From Variovorax gracilis (GTDB taxonomy: Bacteria > Pseudomonadota > Gammaproteobacteria > Burkholderiales > Burkholderiaceae_C), in contig NZ_JASZYF010000002.1 in assembly GCF_030317115.1 (NCBI RefSeq), positions 425,171-489,170 of the forward strand: a stretch of 64,000 nucleotides of DNA, read 5' to 3'. Under the pieces are notes generated by a model. It ran no database searches and was not told where the DNA came from. It was given only the letters and a program-made list of their open reading frames with translations. Both the position numbers and the translations under genes were made by a program. This document shows positions 29,351 to 40,405 of this stretch, one piece after another (the stretch's first letter is position 1; every line of letters begins with the position of its first letter).

Positions 29351-30076
29351 TCAGTAGGTGTGGCTGAAAGCCTTGATCAAGTCGTAGCGGAAATCGCTGT
29401 AGCGGTTCCCGGGTACTTGTAGTTGCTTGGTGGGGATGTGCGCCCGCATATAGACACTGATCGTGCGGTCGTTGACTTCCAGGATGATCCCCGGGGCGAT
29501 GCCACTGGCATTCAGTGAAATCTCTTCGCGCTTGAGGTTGTGAAGGATCAACTGATCCTTGAAGATTTCGGCTATGTCTATTTCGGCGCGCAACGGCGTA
29601 CCGTCCTTGGAGCGCCAGGTAACAATGGCAGGTGGCGGGAAGTTGCGGACCGGACCGGCACTGGCACTCAGGTTGTTTGGATACTTGTCGCCGATCGAAG
29701 CCGAGGACAGCTTCAATTCATCCTCGGGCTCTGCGCGCCGATAGTTTCCGTATCTGATGTTGCAGCCATAGATGCTGTAGCACGACGTGCCGAAGTCATG
29801 CGCGAAGAATCGAAGCGGCCAATCCGCGACGACATCGGTGATCGTCCCTCTCCCGGAAGGGCGCGGTATGCCGTTGAAAGTATCAGGGAGGGACTGGGTG
29901 GTCTTGGTCGTAGCTGCCTGGCACCCGGTCAATGCAAGTGAAATGAGAAATACGGCGGCCCAAGCAGGCCTCCGCATCGACGGCTGTCGATTCAGTGGCG
30001 AGGCAGGCGGTCTCGCCGATCTTCGTGTCGTGCGCCTTTCCGCACCCGACTCCTGAGCTTTAGTGTTCTTTCCCAT
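29351..30076 (-). CDS. Lipoprotein resembling type VI lipase-effector immunity proteins
   Basis: A 241-residue protein with a 35-residue Arg-rich N-region, a hydrophobic helix and the lipobox LALTGC (C52). The mature part has two conserved Cys (CYSIYGC), then VTWRSKDGTPLRAEIDIAEI, KDQLILHNLKREEI, a strand ILEVNDRTISVYMRAHI and the ending YDLIKAFSHTY. I recall this pattern in small lipoproteins that often occur in tandem copies beside DUF2235/Tle1 lipases and VgrG genes, where they are presumed periplasmic immunity proteins. No effector or secretion gene is in this window, so the role is inferred. The ATG at 30076 follows AGGGAG. A later ATG at 29977 would give a more ordinary signal peptide but lacks a ribosome site. 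Confidence 0.65.
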   Translation of the reverse strand: MGKNTKAQESGAERRTTRRSARPPASPLNRQPSMRRPAWAAVFLISLALTGCQAATTKTTQSLPDTFNGIPRPSGRGTITDVVADWPLRFFAHDFGTSCYSIYGCNIRYGNYRRAEPEDELKLSSASIGDKYPNNLSASAGPVRNFPPPAIVTWRSKDGTPLRAEIDIAEIFKDQLILHNLKREEISLNASGIAPGIILEVNDRTISVYMRAHIPTKQLQVPGNRYSDFRYDLIKAFSHTY

Positions 30077-30109
30077 GTTCTCCCTGACCCCGATTGCGTG
30101 CGAGTACAA

Positions 30110-30289
30110 ACTTCGAGATCGCAGATCATAGATGTGTTCAAGCCAATTATTTGCATCGACAATTCATCAACATTTGCAAAATAATCGCACCCAACAATTA
30201 ATTCTCAGAGACTGTCGCGTCATGTTTGTCATTGAATCATTCGCCGCCGAGTCGTTCTTTTTGAGCGCAAATCTTCAAAATCCGACACC
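30110..30289. other. AT-rich intergenic stretch at the edge of the lipoprotein island
   Basis: This stretch is visibly richer in A/T than the rest of the window (for example TTGCAAAATAATCGC and CAACAATTAATTCTC near 30170-30205). It probably carries the leftward promoter of the lipoprotein genes. I see no gene, tRNA or insertion-sequence end in it. The composition suggests acquired DNA. Confidence 0.6.
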
Positions 30290-30515
30290 ATGAAGCTACG
30301 CTTTCTCATACTTTCTTCACTACTCTTTGGCGGTTGTCTTCATTGGCCCGCCCTGCTTCACGGACGATCGTGGAAAGGCGAGCGATTCCGGCGCAGGCTT
30401 CGGCGGGGTGGCCGCACTCTTTTCGGGGCTTGCTCTCGCGTTGGCTTTCTGCTCGATGAAGCCGAAGGCAAAATCAAGTCGTATCAGCACACGACTTCGC
30501 GAACAGGCGGGCTGA
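30290..30515 (+). pseudogene. Possible small membrane protein gene broken by a frameshift
   Basis: An ATG at 30290 starts a signal-like helix (MKLRFLILSSLLFGG), but that frame then turns Arg-rich and implausible. One base out of register, from about 30327, a second frame reads VVFIGPPCFTDDRGKASDSG, then a membrane helix GFGGVAALFSGLALALAFC and a basic tail to a TGA at 30513-30515. Joined, they would give a protein of about 75 residues. No ribosome site precedes either start. It could also be simply non-coding DNA. Confidence 0.28.
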
Positions 30516-30552
30516 TGGCCATGTTCATGCGAGGTCGAACAGGAGCGACCAG

Positions 30553-30828
30553 ATGTGTAGAAGTATCAAGACCCTGTTCAACTTCGATCCGCCCGCCACG
30601 GAAGAGGAAATGCGCGCGGCGGCGCTGCAGTTCGTCCGCAAGCTCAGCGGGTTCAACCACCCGTCCAAGGCCAACGAGGCGGCCTTCGATCGTGCGGTCG
30701 AGGACGTGACGGGCGCTGCTCGGGCGCTGATCGAATCGCTGGTGACCACCGCCGATCCGCGAGATCGCGAGATCGAGGCGGCACGGGCACGGGCCAGGAC
30801 GGCGGCGCGGTTTGGTCCGCAGCACTGA
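30553..30828 (+). CDS. DUF2277 family protein
   Basis: A 91-residue cytoplasmic protein of unknown function. It starts MCRSIKTLFNFDPPATEEEM, the family-typical opening, followed by AALQFVRKLSGFNHPSKANE and a helical C-terminus rich in Ala, Arg and Glu. The length matches the family (about 90). AGGAG at 30541-30545 is seven bases before the ATG. It is followed by a hotdog thioesterase and a GFA-type protein on the same strand with short gaps, so these may be one transcript of small metabolic genes just outside the accessory island. Confidence 0.85.
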   Translation: MCRSIKTLFNFDPPATEEEMRAAALQFVRKLSGFNHPSKANEAAFDRAVEDVTGAARALIESLVTTADPRDREIEAARARARTAARFGPQH

Positions 30829-30851
30829 ATTCCCTCACTTCAAGGACCCCA

Positions 30852-31256
30852 ATGCCAACCATCGAGCAAATCCAGCAGATACTGGACCCAGTGTTCCCCG
30901 GGCTGATGGGCGTGCGCCTCGTCACGGTCGAGCCGGAACGCGTCATCGCCGAACTCAAGGTGCGGCCGGACCTTTGCACCATCGGCGGCATCCTGCATGG
31001 CGGGGCGTACATGGCGTTTGCCGACACGCTGGGCGCGGTGGGCACCGTCGTCAACTTGCCCCAGGGCAAGCGCACGACCACGACCGACTCCAGCACCAAG
31101 TTCATCGGCGGGGCCCGTGTCGACACGACGGTCACGGGCGAATCCATCGCGCTCCACCGCGGGCGAACCACGATGGTGTGGCAGACGACGATCCGGTCCG
31201 CCGAGGGCAAGCTGTGCGCTGTCGTGACGCAGACGCAGCTCGTGCTGGACACCTGA
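30852..31256 (+). CDS. PaaI-type hotdog-fold thioesterase
   Basis: A 134-residue acyl-CoA thioesterase of the PaaI/4HBT group. The conserved HGG is seen in GGILHGGAYMAFADTLGAVG, and the following Asp (FADT) is the family's catalytic acid position. A second half, STKFIGGARVDTTVTGES, supplies the beta strands of the hotdog fold. Such enzymes hydrolyse aromatic or short-chain acyl-CoAs in the cytoplasm, usually as tetramers. AAGGA lies seven bases before the ATG. It sits between a DUF2277 gene and a GFA-type gene; the substrate is unknown. Confidence 0.88.
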   Translation: MPTIEQIQQILDPVFPGLMGVRLVTVEPERVIAELKVRPDLCTIGGILHGGAYMAFADTLGAVGTVVNLPQGKRTTTTDSSTKFIGGARVDTTVTGESIALHRGRTTMVWQTTIRSAEGKLCAVVTQTQLVLDT

Positions 31257-31291
31257 CGAGAGCAGCCCCCGTTCATCTCAAGGAGCGACCC

Positions 31292-31702
31292 GTGCCAGAT
31301 GCATCCCTCGAAGGCGGCTGCCAATGCGGCGCCGTTCGCTACCGGATCACCGGCAGTCCGGTGATGGCGGCCCTGTGCCACTGCTCGATGTGCCGACGCG
31401 CCAATGCCGCGCCGGCGGTGGCTTGGGCAATGTACGAGCAATCGCAAGTTGAGTTTGCCGCCGGAGAGCCCTCACGCTACGAGTCGTCGCCCGGTGCGGT
31501 GCGGGGCTTCTGCGCGCGTTGCGGCACGCAGATCAGCTTCACCGCAGACTACATCCCCGGCCTCGTCGACATCACGATCGGCAGCCTGGACGACCCTGAG
31601 CAGGTCGCGCCGACCTTTCACTACTGGGAGTCGCGGCGCCTGCGGTGGGTGCAGTTTGCAGACGCGCTGCCTCGTCACGCGGAGTTCCCGCCGACCGAGT
31701 GA
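31292..31702 (+). CDS. GFA/CENP-V family zinc protein
   Basis: A 136-residue protein of the glutathione-dependent formaldehyde-activating (Gfa) fold. It has the zinc-binding cysteines of GGCQCGAVRY, CHCSMCRR and FCARCGTQ. Family members bind zinc, and a few bind glutathione-formaldehyde adducts, but most have no proven activity. The GTG at 31292 follows AGGAG (31281-31285). Its stop lies three bases from the converging stop of the large Liv fusion gene. Confidence 0.86.
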   Translation: MPDASLEGGCQCGAVRYRITGSPVMAALCHCSMCRRANAAPAVAWAMYEQSQVEFAAGEPSRYESSPGAVRGFCARCGTQISFTADYIPGLVDITIGSLDDPEQVAPTFHYWESRRLRWVQFADALPRHAEFPPTE

Positions 31703-31705
31703 GCC

Positions 31706-34272
<2,567 letters not shown>

Positions 34273-34276
<4 letters not shown>

Positions 34277-35151
34277 ACCTTCTTCACCTCCGCCCGGCCA
34301 AAGAGCCCGTTGGGCCGCAACGCCAGCGCCACGATCACCAGCCCGAAGCTGATGATCTGCGTGTAGCTCGAACCCAGCGTCGACGTGATGAGCGACTCCA
34401 GGATGCCGAACAGCAGCCCCGCGAGCATCACGCCCCACGGGCTGCCGATGCCGCCCAGGATCGCGACCGCGAAGGCCTTCAGGCCGAACAGCGTGCCCAT
34501 GTCGGCATTGACGTTCAGCAGCGGCGCGATCAGCACGCCCGCCACGCCCGCGAATACCGCCGACATCGCGAACGCCAGCGCGACCACGCGCCGGATGGGA
34601 ATGCCCATCAGCCGCGCCGCATCGCGGTTCTGCACCACCGCGAGCATCGCGACGCCCCAGCGCGTGCGACGCGACACCGCGTGCAGCAGCGCGGCCAGCA
34701 GCAGCCCCACGATGGGGATGACGATCTGCAAGGGATAGACGCCGAGGCCGACACCCCCCACCGTCACCGGTGACACCGCCAGTGGCGACGGCAGGCTGCG
34801 CGGCTCCTTGCCGAAAGTGAACAGCACCAGGTTGTCGAGCACGATGCCGAGGGCCACCGTGGCGATCAGCCATGCGTTCGAGCCCCGGCTCGCAAAGGGC
34901 CGCACGGCGAGGAACTCGACCACCAGCCCATAGAGCGCGCATCCGCACAGCGCCAGCACCACGGCCGGCAGCAGCGGCCAGCCGAGCGTCTGCGCGAAGG
35001 TGAAGGTCAGCACCGCGCCGAGCATCATCGAGCTGCCCTGCGCGAAGTTGACCGTGCCCGACACGGCATAGGTCACGTAGAACCCCAGGGCCATCAGGCC
35101 ATACATGCTCCCCAGGCCGAAACCACTGAGCAGCGCGGACAACATCGACAT
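34273..35151 (-). CDS. livH: LivH-type ABC transporter permease
   Basis: A 292-residue inner-membrane permease with about eight helices. Family features are GLMALGFYVTYAVSGTVNFAQG near the N-terminus and AVAILGGIGSPWGVMLAG near 235. It pairs with the LivM part of the downstream fusion to form the channel of a Liv/HAAT-type ABC importer. It starts 37 bases after the substrate-binding protein gene, and its stop overlaps the next start by four bases, so the three genes form one leftward operon. M1 and M3 are both possible starts. Confidence 0.93.
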
Positions 35152-35188
35152 CGTGCGTGGACCTTCTTCAGACGCGGCGCGAGCGCCT

Positions 35189-36376
35189 TCAGTTGACCGT
35201 CACGCCGACAGGCAGGATGCGGTCGTCGATGAACTGCGCCCACACGTAGTCATCGACACCGAGCGCATCGTGGTTGGCGGCGCTGAAAGGCGTCGCGTAC
35301 TTCTTGATGAGCCCGTCGTAGCTTGCGATCTTGTAGAACCCCTGGCGCACGGCATCGCCGTCGGTCGACCCCGCCTGCGCGATGGCGAGCGCCGCGAGGT
35401 GCATGCCGTCATACGCGTTCGCCACGCCGACCGCAGGCGTGATGTCCCCTGGCCCCTTGATGGCCGGATACTTGGCCATCAACGACTTGATCACGCGCTC
35501 GCCCACTGGCGACTGCTTGCCGAAGAAGCTGTAGGTCTGCACGAAGTGCACGTCCTTCGCGCTCGGTCCGGCCAGCTCGGTGAAGCGGCCGCCCGCCGGG
35601 CCCCAGTGCGAGACCACCGGCACTTTCCAGCCCATGCGGTCCAGCGACTTCACCACCTGTGCCGATGGGCCAACGTTGGCCACGAGGAAGAGCGAATCGG
35701 CTCCCGCTGCCTTCAGGCGCGTGAGCTGGGGGACCATGTCGAGATCGTTGGCTTCGAACTTCTCGACACCAGCGACCGTGACGCCCTTCTCGGCCAGCGC
35801 GGCCTTCAGGCCCTTCTCGTTCGATTCGCCCCACGGGTTGTTCACGAGGATCATTCCCGGCTTGGCCGACTTGAAGGTCTTTTGCGCGTACTGCAGCATG
35901 GCCTTGTCGACCACTTCGTCGACGGCCGACACACGGAAGGCATAGTTGGGATTGGCGCCGTTCTTCGTGATCGGCGTGCCCGCGGCCCACGGCCCCATGA
36001 AGGGCACCTTCTCCTGGTTGACGAGCGGAACGATCGCCATCGAGACGGGCGTATCCAGGCCGCCGAAAAGCACCGCGACCTTCTCCTTGAAGATGAGCTC
36101 GCGCGCCGCGGTCACGCCCTTGGCCGGATTCGCCTCGTCGTCGCGACGCACGAGTTCCAGCTTGCGGCCACCGAGCAGGCCGCCCTTGGCATTGACCTCG
36201 TCGATCGCGAGTTGCAGACCCCGCGTGATCGCCTCGCCCGACAAGGCCGACTGCCCCGACAGGGCCGTGACCAGGCCGATCTTGATCGGATCCGCTGCCA
36301 GCGCGGTGCCGGTCAAGGTGGCGAAGGCCAGCGCGAATGCACTGGAAAGGACGGTGCGGCGTGCAAAAAGGGACAT
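35189..36376 (-). CDS. Periplasmic substrate-binding protein of the Liv/HAAT family
   Basis: A 395-residue exported binding protein. The signal peptide is about residues 1-28 (RRTVLSSAFALAFATL, then GTALA|AD). The mature part begins PIKIGLVTALSGQSAL with the type I periplasmic-binding fold (peripla_BP_6), including AAREL and VNNPWGESNEKG. It captures substrate for the LivH/LivMGF complex encoded downstream. The ATG at 36376 follows GGAGAG. The ligand cannot be read from sequence. The divergent allantoinase/deacetylase-like gene and GntR/FCD regulator suggest a nitrogenous or carboxylated compound rather than leucine. Confidence 0.92.
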   Translation of the reverse strand: MSLFARRTVLSSAFALAFATLTGTALAADPIKIGLVTALSGQSALSGEAITRGLQLAIDEVNAKGGLLGGRKLELVRRDDEANPAKGVTAARELIFKEKVAVLFGGLDTPVSMAIVPLVNQEKVPFMGPWAAGTPITKNGANPNYAFRVSAVDEVVDKAMLQYAQKTFKSAKPGMILVNNPWGESNEKGLKAALAEKGVTVAGVEKFEANDLDMVPQLTRLKAAGADSLFLVANVGPSAQVVKSLDRMGWKVPVVSHWGPAGGRFTELAGPSAKDVHFVQTYSFFGKQSPVGERVIKSLMAKYPAIKGPGDITPAVGVANAYDGMHLAALAIAQAGSTDGDAVRQGFYKIASYDGLIKKYATPFSAANHDALGVDDYVWAQFIDDRILPVGVTVN

Positions 36377-36422
36377 GGCGGTTCTCTCCGTGAATGGAAG
36401 CGCTGCGTGATGCAAGCGCCGT

Positions 36423-36448
36423 GCCAATGTCGCCAATGTCGCCAATTT
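36423..36448. repeat. Nine-base direct repeats in the divergent promoter
   Basis: GCCAATGTC occurs twice in tandem (36423-36431, 36432-36440), followed by a partial third copy GCCAATTT (36441-36448). It lies between the binding-protein gene and the GntR-type operator. It could be a regulator array or slippage product. Confidence 0.6.
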
Positions 36449-36471
36449 CATGCGCACAGATTGCTGCACGT

Positions 36472-36483
36472 ATTGTCAACAAT
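36472..36483. promoter_or_regulatory. GntR/FCD-type operator ATTGT-CA-ACAAT
   Basis: A perfect 5-base inverted repeat with a two-base centre. FadR/FCD-subfamily GntR regulators such as VanR and its relatives bind ATTGTnnACAAT-type sites (established knowledge, by recollection). It lies 53 bases before the deacetylase ATG and 96 bases before the binding-protein start. A GntR/FCD gene lies immediately downstream of the deacetylase, so this is its likely autoregulated target, controlling both directions. Confidence 0.6.
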
Positions 36484-36535
36484 TGGTCCGAAACTTGCAG
36501 ACACGAAAGGCACATGCCCCATCTGGAGACCCTGC

Positions 36536-37444
36536 ATGCCTGACGCCCGCTATCTCGGCCCCCTGCCCGCCCATGAGCGCTTCGACTACCTGCCCATTAC
36601 CCGCCGTGCGGACCACGCCTGGCCAAACGGCGCCCGCCTGGCCGTCTACATCGGATTCAATCTTGAGCACTTCGCTTTCGGCGAAGGCATGGGCGCGTGC
36701 ATCGGCCCGGCGGTGCCGCATCCCGATGTGCTGAATCACTCCTGGCGCGAATACGGCAACCGGGTGGGTGCGTGGCGCATGCTTGAACTGTTCGACAGCC
36801 TCGGCCTGCCTGCGGGCACGCTGTTGAATACGGCGCTCTACGACCACTGCCCCGAACTGGTCGCGGCCTGCGTCGCACGGGGCGACGAACTCATCGGGCA
36901 CGGCCACAGCAATTCGGAGCGCCAGGCCGACATGGACGAAAAGAACGAAGGCGCCCTGCTGATCCGCTGCCGCGCCCGCATGATGGAGGAGAGCGGCGCA
37001 GCGCCGTCGGGTTGGCTTTCGCCCTGGATCTCCGAGAGCCGCAGCACGCCCGACCTGCTGGCCGAGGCAGGCTATGGCTACACCCTCAACTGGTGCCACG
37101 ACGACCAGCCCGTGCCCATGCGCACCCGCAGCGGCCGCACACTGTGGTCGGTGCCCTACCCGCAGGAGCTCAACGACATTCCGATGATCATCGCGCGACA
37201 GATGGACGCGAAAGACTTCGCCCAGATGATCATCGACAACGCGGACGAGATGCTCGAGCAGTCGCGCCGGCAGCCACTGGTGATGGGTGTGGCGCTGCAC
37301 CCGTACATCGTCGGCCAGCCCTACCGCCTGAGGCACCTGCGCCGCGCGCTGGAGCACCTCGCGGCCCTGCGCGATCGCGGGGAGGTCTGGTTCACCACGC
37401 CGGGCGCCATCTGCAGGCATGTGTCCGCGCCTGTGGCAAGCTAG
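36536..37444 (+). CDS. Polysaccharide-deacetylase-fold hydrolase, PuuE/allantoinase-like
   Basis: A 302-residue cytoplasmic enzyme of the NodB-like fold. The first motif reads AVYIGFNLEHF, lacking the TFDDG aspartates of metal-dependent chitin deacetylases. The later HGHSNSE corresponds to the HSxxH region. This is the pattern of PuuE-type, cofactor-independent allantoinases and relatives, which act on ureides or other C-N bonds rather than sugars. WLSPWISES and LGVALHPYIVGQPYR-like sequence (VALHPYIVGQPYRLRHLRRA) fit the family. The length matches PuuE (about 308). It is divergent from the Liv-type transporter and 33 bases before a GntR regulator, suggesting uptake and hydrolysis of one compound. 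Allantoin itself is not proven. Confidence 0.78.
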   Translation: MPDARYLGPLPAHERFDYLPITRRADHAWPNGARLAVYIGFNLEHFAFGEGMGACIGPAVPHPDVLNHSWREYGNRVGAWRMLELFDSLGLPAGTLLNTALYDHCPELVAACVARGDELIGHGHSNSERQADMDEKNEGALLIRCRARMMEESGAAPSGWLSPWISESRSTPDLLAEAGYGYTLNWCHDDQPVPMRTRSGRTLWSVPYPQELNDIPMIIARQMDAKDFAQMIIDNADEMLEQSRRQPLVMGVALHPYIVGQPYRLRHLRRALEHLAALRDRGEVWFTTPGAICRHVSAPVAS

Positions 37445-37477
37445 CGGGCACGACGCCCGCGACCCGATTCTGCTTCC

Positions 37478-38227
37478 ATGCCACGCTCCACAACCGCCCG
37501 CCTTCCCGCCGCCGACACGCCCCTGCGTCCGAGCGGCGCGCTGTCATCGGTGGACGAAGGCGACGACGTCGAATCGCGCATCTACCGGGCCGTGTTCGAC
37601 AGCGTGATGAACCAGCGCCTGACGCCGGGCACCAAGCTGCCGGAGAGTTCGCTGTGCGAACTGTTCGGCGTGAGCCGCTCGGTGGTACGCAAGGTGCTGC
37701 AGCGGCTGGCGCACGACCATATCGTTCAGTTGCGGCCCAACCGGGGCGCGATCATCGCGGTGCCTTCGCCGGAGGAGACGCGCCAGATCTTCGAGGCACG
37801 GCGCGGCCTCGAGGCGATCATCGTCAACCTCGCCACGCAGAACGCGACTGCGCGCGACGTGGCGGAGCTGCGCCAGCAACTCAAGCAGGAACACGATGCG
37901 ATGAACCGCTTCGATCAGCCGGCCTGGGCGCGACTGGCGAGCTCCTTTCATCTGGGGTTGGCGGCGCTGGCGCGCAATCCCATCCTGGAGCGTTACCTGG
38001 TCGAGATGGTGTCGCGCTGCTCCCTCATCGTGGCGCTGTACGAGCCGCCCGGCAACGCCGCGTGCGAGCACGAAGAGCACGAGCGCATCGTGGATTGCGT
38101 GGCGCGTGGCGACGCCGAGGGCGCGGTGCAACTCATGGACGAGCACCTGCGCGAGTTGGAGCGCAACGTGTCGGTGCAGCGTGCCGCGCCCGATCGCACG
38201 CTGGCCCATCTGCTCGGCATGGCCTGA
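37478..38227 (+). CDS. GntR family regulator, FCD (FadR) subgroup
   Basis: A 249-residue transcriptional regulator. A 35-residue Pro/Arg-rich N-terminus precedes the winged helix-turn-helix (about 30-95) with KLPESSLCELFGVSRSVVRK and a wing ending NRGAIIAV. The FCD ligand domain (about 105-235) has the expected metal/acid ligands, including the HLGLA helix and EEHERIVDCVARGDAEGAVQL. Such proteins usually repress genes for uptake and breakdown of a carboxylate until it binds. The ATTGT-CA-ACAAT site in the divergent promoter upstream is its likely operator. Confidence 0.9.
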   Translation: MPRSTTARLPAADTPLRPSGALSSVDEGDDVESRIYRAVFDSVMNQRLTPGTKLPESSLCELFGVSRSVVRKVLQRLAHDHIVQLRPNRGAIIAVPSPEETRQIFEARRGLEAIIVNLATQNATARDVAELRQQLKQEHDAMNRFDQPAWARLASSFHLGLAALARNPILERYLVEMVSRCSLIVALYEPPGNAACEHEEHERIVDCVARGDAEGAVQLMDEHLRELERNVSVQRAAPDRTLAHLLGMA

Positions 38228-38251
38228 TCTGCGCGCGCGGGGAACCTCACC

Positions 38252-40405
38252 GTGCCGAACCGCCGCCCGACAGCCATCGCATCGGTCGCGCTGGCAGCGT
38301 TGCTGGCCGGCTCCGCTTGGGCGCTGCCGAGCTTCGATGAGGTGCGCCGCGACTTCCATCCGTCCGACACGCTGGTCGTCGACAGGGATGGCGAGCCCTT
38401 GCAGCGCGTGCGCACCGACACCACCGTGCGCCGCGGCCAGTGGGTCGCGCTGGCGGAAATATCGCCGGCCCTGCGCACCGCGATGGTGCTCAGCGAGGAC
38501 AAGCGCTTCTACGAACACAGCGGCGTGGACTGGCGCGCCGTCTCGGCCGCAGCCTGGGGCAACGTGTGGAACACCCGCACGCGCGGCGCGTCGACCATCA
38601 CGATGCAGCTCGCAGGCCTGCTCGATGACGACCTGCGGCGCGGCGGCGGCGGCCGCAGCCTCACGCAGAAACTCGGCCAGACAGTGGCGGCGCAGCAGCT
38701 GGAGCGGCGATGGCGCAAGGACCAGATCCTGGAGGCGTACCTCAATGCCGTGCCCTTCCGCGGCGAGATCGTCGGCATCGACGCGCTCTCGCGCACCCTG
38801 TTCGGCAAGGCGCCGCACGGGCTCGATGCGCGAGAAGCCGCCCTGGCCGCGGCATTGGTGCGCGCGCCCAACGCCGGGCCGGCACTCGTCGCGCAGCGCA
38901 GTTGCGAGCTGATGCGCGCGATGGAGCCCGCGAGCAAGCCGGACTGCGAGGCACTCGACATGTTCGCGAGCGCGGCCTTGCAGCGCCGCGGCTTCGCGGC
39001 CAGCGAAGGCATCGCGCCGCATCTGGCACGGCGGGCGTTGAAGGATGCGGGAGCCAACCCGGAGACGGTCCGCACGACACTGCGTGCGCCGCTGCAGCGC
39101 TTTGCGCTGGGCACCCTGCAGCGCCACCTGCGCGAGCTGCGCGGACGCAACGTGGAAGATGGCGCGCTGGTGGTGCTGGACAACGCCAGCGGCGAGGTGC
39201 TGGCCTGGATCGGATCGTCCGGCGACCTGAGCCGCGCGGCCGAAGTGGATGGGGTGCTCGCGCAACGGCAGCCGGGCTCCACCCTCAAGCCCTTCCTCTA
39301 TGCGGAGGCCATCGCCGAACGTCGGCTGACGGCGGCGTCGCTGCTCGACGACTCGTCCGCCCAGATCAACACGGCCAGCGGTCTCTACATCCCGCAGAAC
39401 TACGACCGCCAGTTCAAGGGCTACGTCTCGGTGCGCACGGCGCTCGCGGCCTCGCTCAACGTGCCGGCGGTTCGCACCCTGGTGATGGTGTCCCCCGAAG
39501 CCTTCGCGCGCCAGCTTCGTTCGGCCGGCATGCCGCTCGCCCAAAGCGGCGACTACTACGGCTACAGCCTCGCGCTGGGCAGCGCCGAGCTATCGCTTCT
39601 GGCATTGACGAACGGCTACCGGACCTTGGCGAACGGAGGCCGTTTCGGGGAGACGCGATTCATGTCCACGCAGCGCGCAGCCCGACGCGATGTCCCGGCC
39701 ATCGAACCGCGCGCGGCGTTCATCGTCGGCGACATCCTGAGCGACACCAACGCCCGTGCGCGCACCTTCGGCCTCGACAGCGTGCTCGGCACCCGCTTCT
39801 GGACGGCCGTGAAGACCGGCACCAGCAAGGACATGCGAGACAACTGGGCCATCGGATGGTCACAGCGCTACACCGTCGGCGTATGGGTCGGCAATGCGAG
39901 CGGCGCGCCGATGTGGGACGTGAGCGGCACCAGCGGCGCGGCGCCCGTGTGGGCCGAGCTGATGGGCTATCTCCACAGGCGCGAGCCCAGCCGCGCGCCC
40001 GTGCCACCCGCGGGTCTCGTGCAGGTGCCCGTGCGCTTCGGCGACGGACTCGAGGCAGCGCGCCGCGAATGGTTCATCGCAGGCACCGAACAGGCGCTCT
40101 TCGAGCTCTCGCCCGAGGCATCGGCGACGGAAGCGGCGCCCCGCATCACGGCGCCATCGAACGGGACCATCATCGCGCTCGACCCCGACATCCCGCCCAA
40201 CCACCAGCGTGTGCGCTTCGAGGCCGAGGGGCGCGGCGTGCAGTGGCGCATCGACGGCAACCCCTTCGCGCGCGGCAACAGCGCGCAATGGCTGCCATGG
40301 CCGGGTCGGCATCGGATCGAGCTGGTCGACGCGCGCGGCCAGGTGGTCGACGAAGTCAGGCTCGAGGTCCGCGGCGCAGGCGTGGTGTCAGGCGCGAAAC
40401 GTTGA
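38252..40405 (+). CDS. pbpC: Penicillin-binding protein 1C
   Basis: A bifunctional peptidoglycan synthase of 717 residues, anchored in the inner membrane by an N-terminal helix (ASVALAALLAGSAWAL). The GT51 glycosyltransferase domain has the catalytic E82 in SEDKRFYEHSGVDWRAV and GASTITMQLAGLL. The transpeptidase domain has S343-xx-K346 in QPGSTLKPF, the SLN triad (ASLNVPAV) and K521-T-G in KTGTSKDMR. A C-terminal BiPBP_C beta domain (about 620-700) is present. The start is GTG at 38252. Its usual partner, alpha-2-macroglobulin, is at 21656-27589. In many proteobacteria the two genes are adjacent, but here they are separated by accessory genes and a transporter cluster. Confidence 0.93.
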   Translation: MPNRRPTAIASVALAALLAGSAWALPSFDEVRRDFHPSDTLVVDRDGEPLQRVRTDTTVRRGQWVALAEISPALRTAMVLSEDKRFYEHSGVDWRAVSAAAWGNVWNTRTRGASTITMQLAGLLDDDLRRGGGGRSLTQKLGQTVAAQQLERRWRKDQILEAYLNAVPFRGEIVGIDALSRTLFGKAPHGLDAREAALAAALVRAPNAGPALVAQRSCELMRAMEPASKPDCEALDMFASAALQRRGFAASEGIAPHLARRALKDAGANPETVRTTLRAPLQRFALGTLQRHLRELRGRNVEDGALVVLDNASGEVLAWIGSSGDLSRAAEVDGVLAQRQPGSTLKPFLYAEAIAERRLTAASLLDDSSAQINTASGLYIPQNYDRQFKGYVSVRTALAASLNVPAVRTLVMVSPEAFARQLRSAGMPLAQSGDYYGYSLALGSAELSLLALTNGYRTLANGGRFGETRFMSTQRAARRDVPAIEPRAAFIVGDILSDTNARARTFGLDSVLGTRFWTAVKTGTSKDMRDNWAIGWSQRYTVGVWVGNASGAPMWDVSGTSGAAPVWAELMGYLHRREPSRAPVPPAGLVQVPVRFGDGLEAARREWFIAGTEQALFELSPEASATEAAPRITAPSNGTIIALDPDIPPNHQRVRFEAEGRGVQWRIDGNPFARGNSAQWLPWPGRHRIELVDARGQVVDEVRLEVRGAGVVSGAKR

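Noticed and set aside
34277..34948. N-terminal extension of the Liv fusion
   Set aside because: It overlaps LivH in another frame and lacks membrane helices. The ATG at 34276 gives the LivM start and an ATGA overlap.
35105..36535. An N-terminal extension of the deacetylase-like gene
   Set aside because: The in-frame codons upstream of 36536 lie opposite the binding-protein gene and read as low-complexity. Family length is met from 36536.
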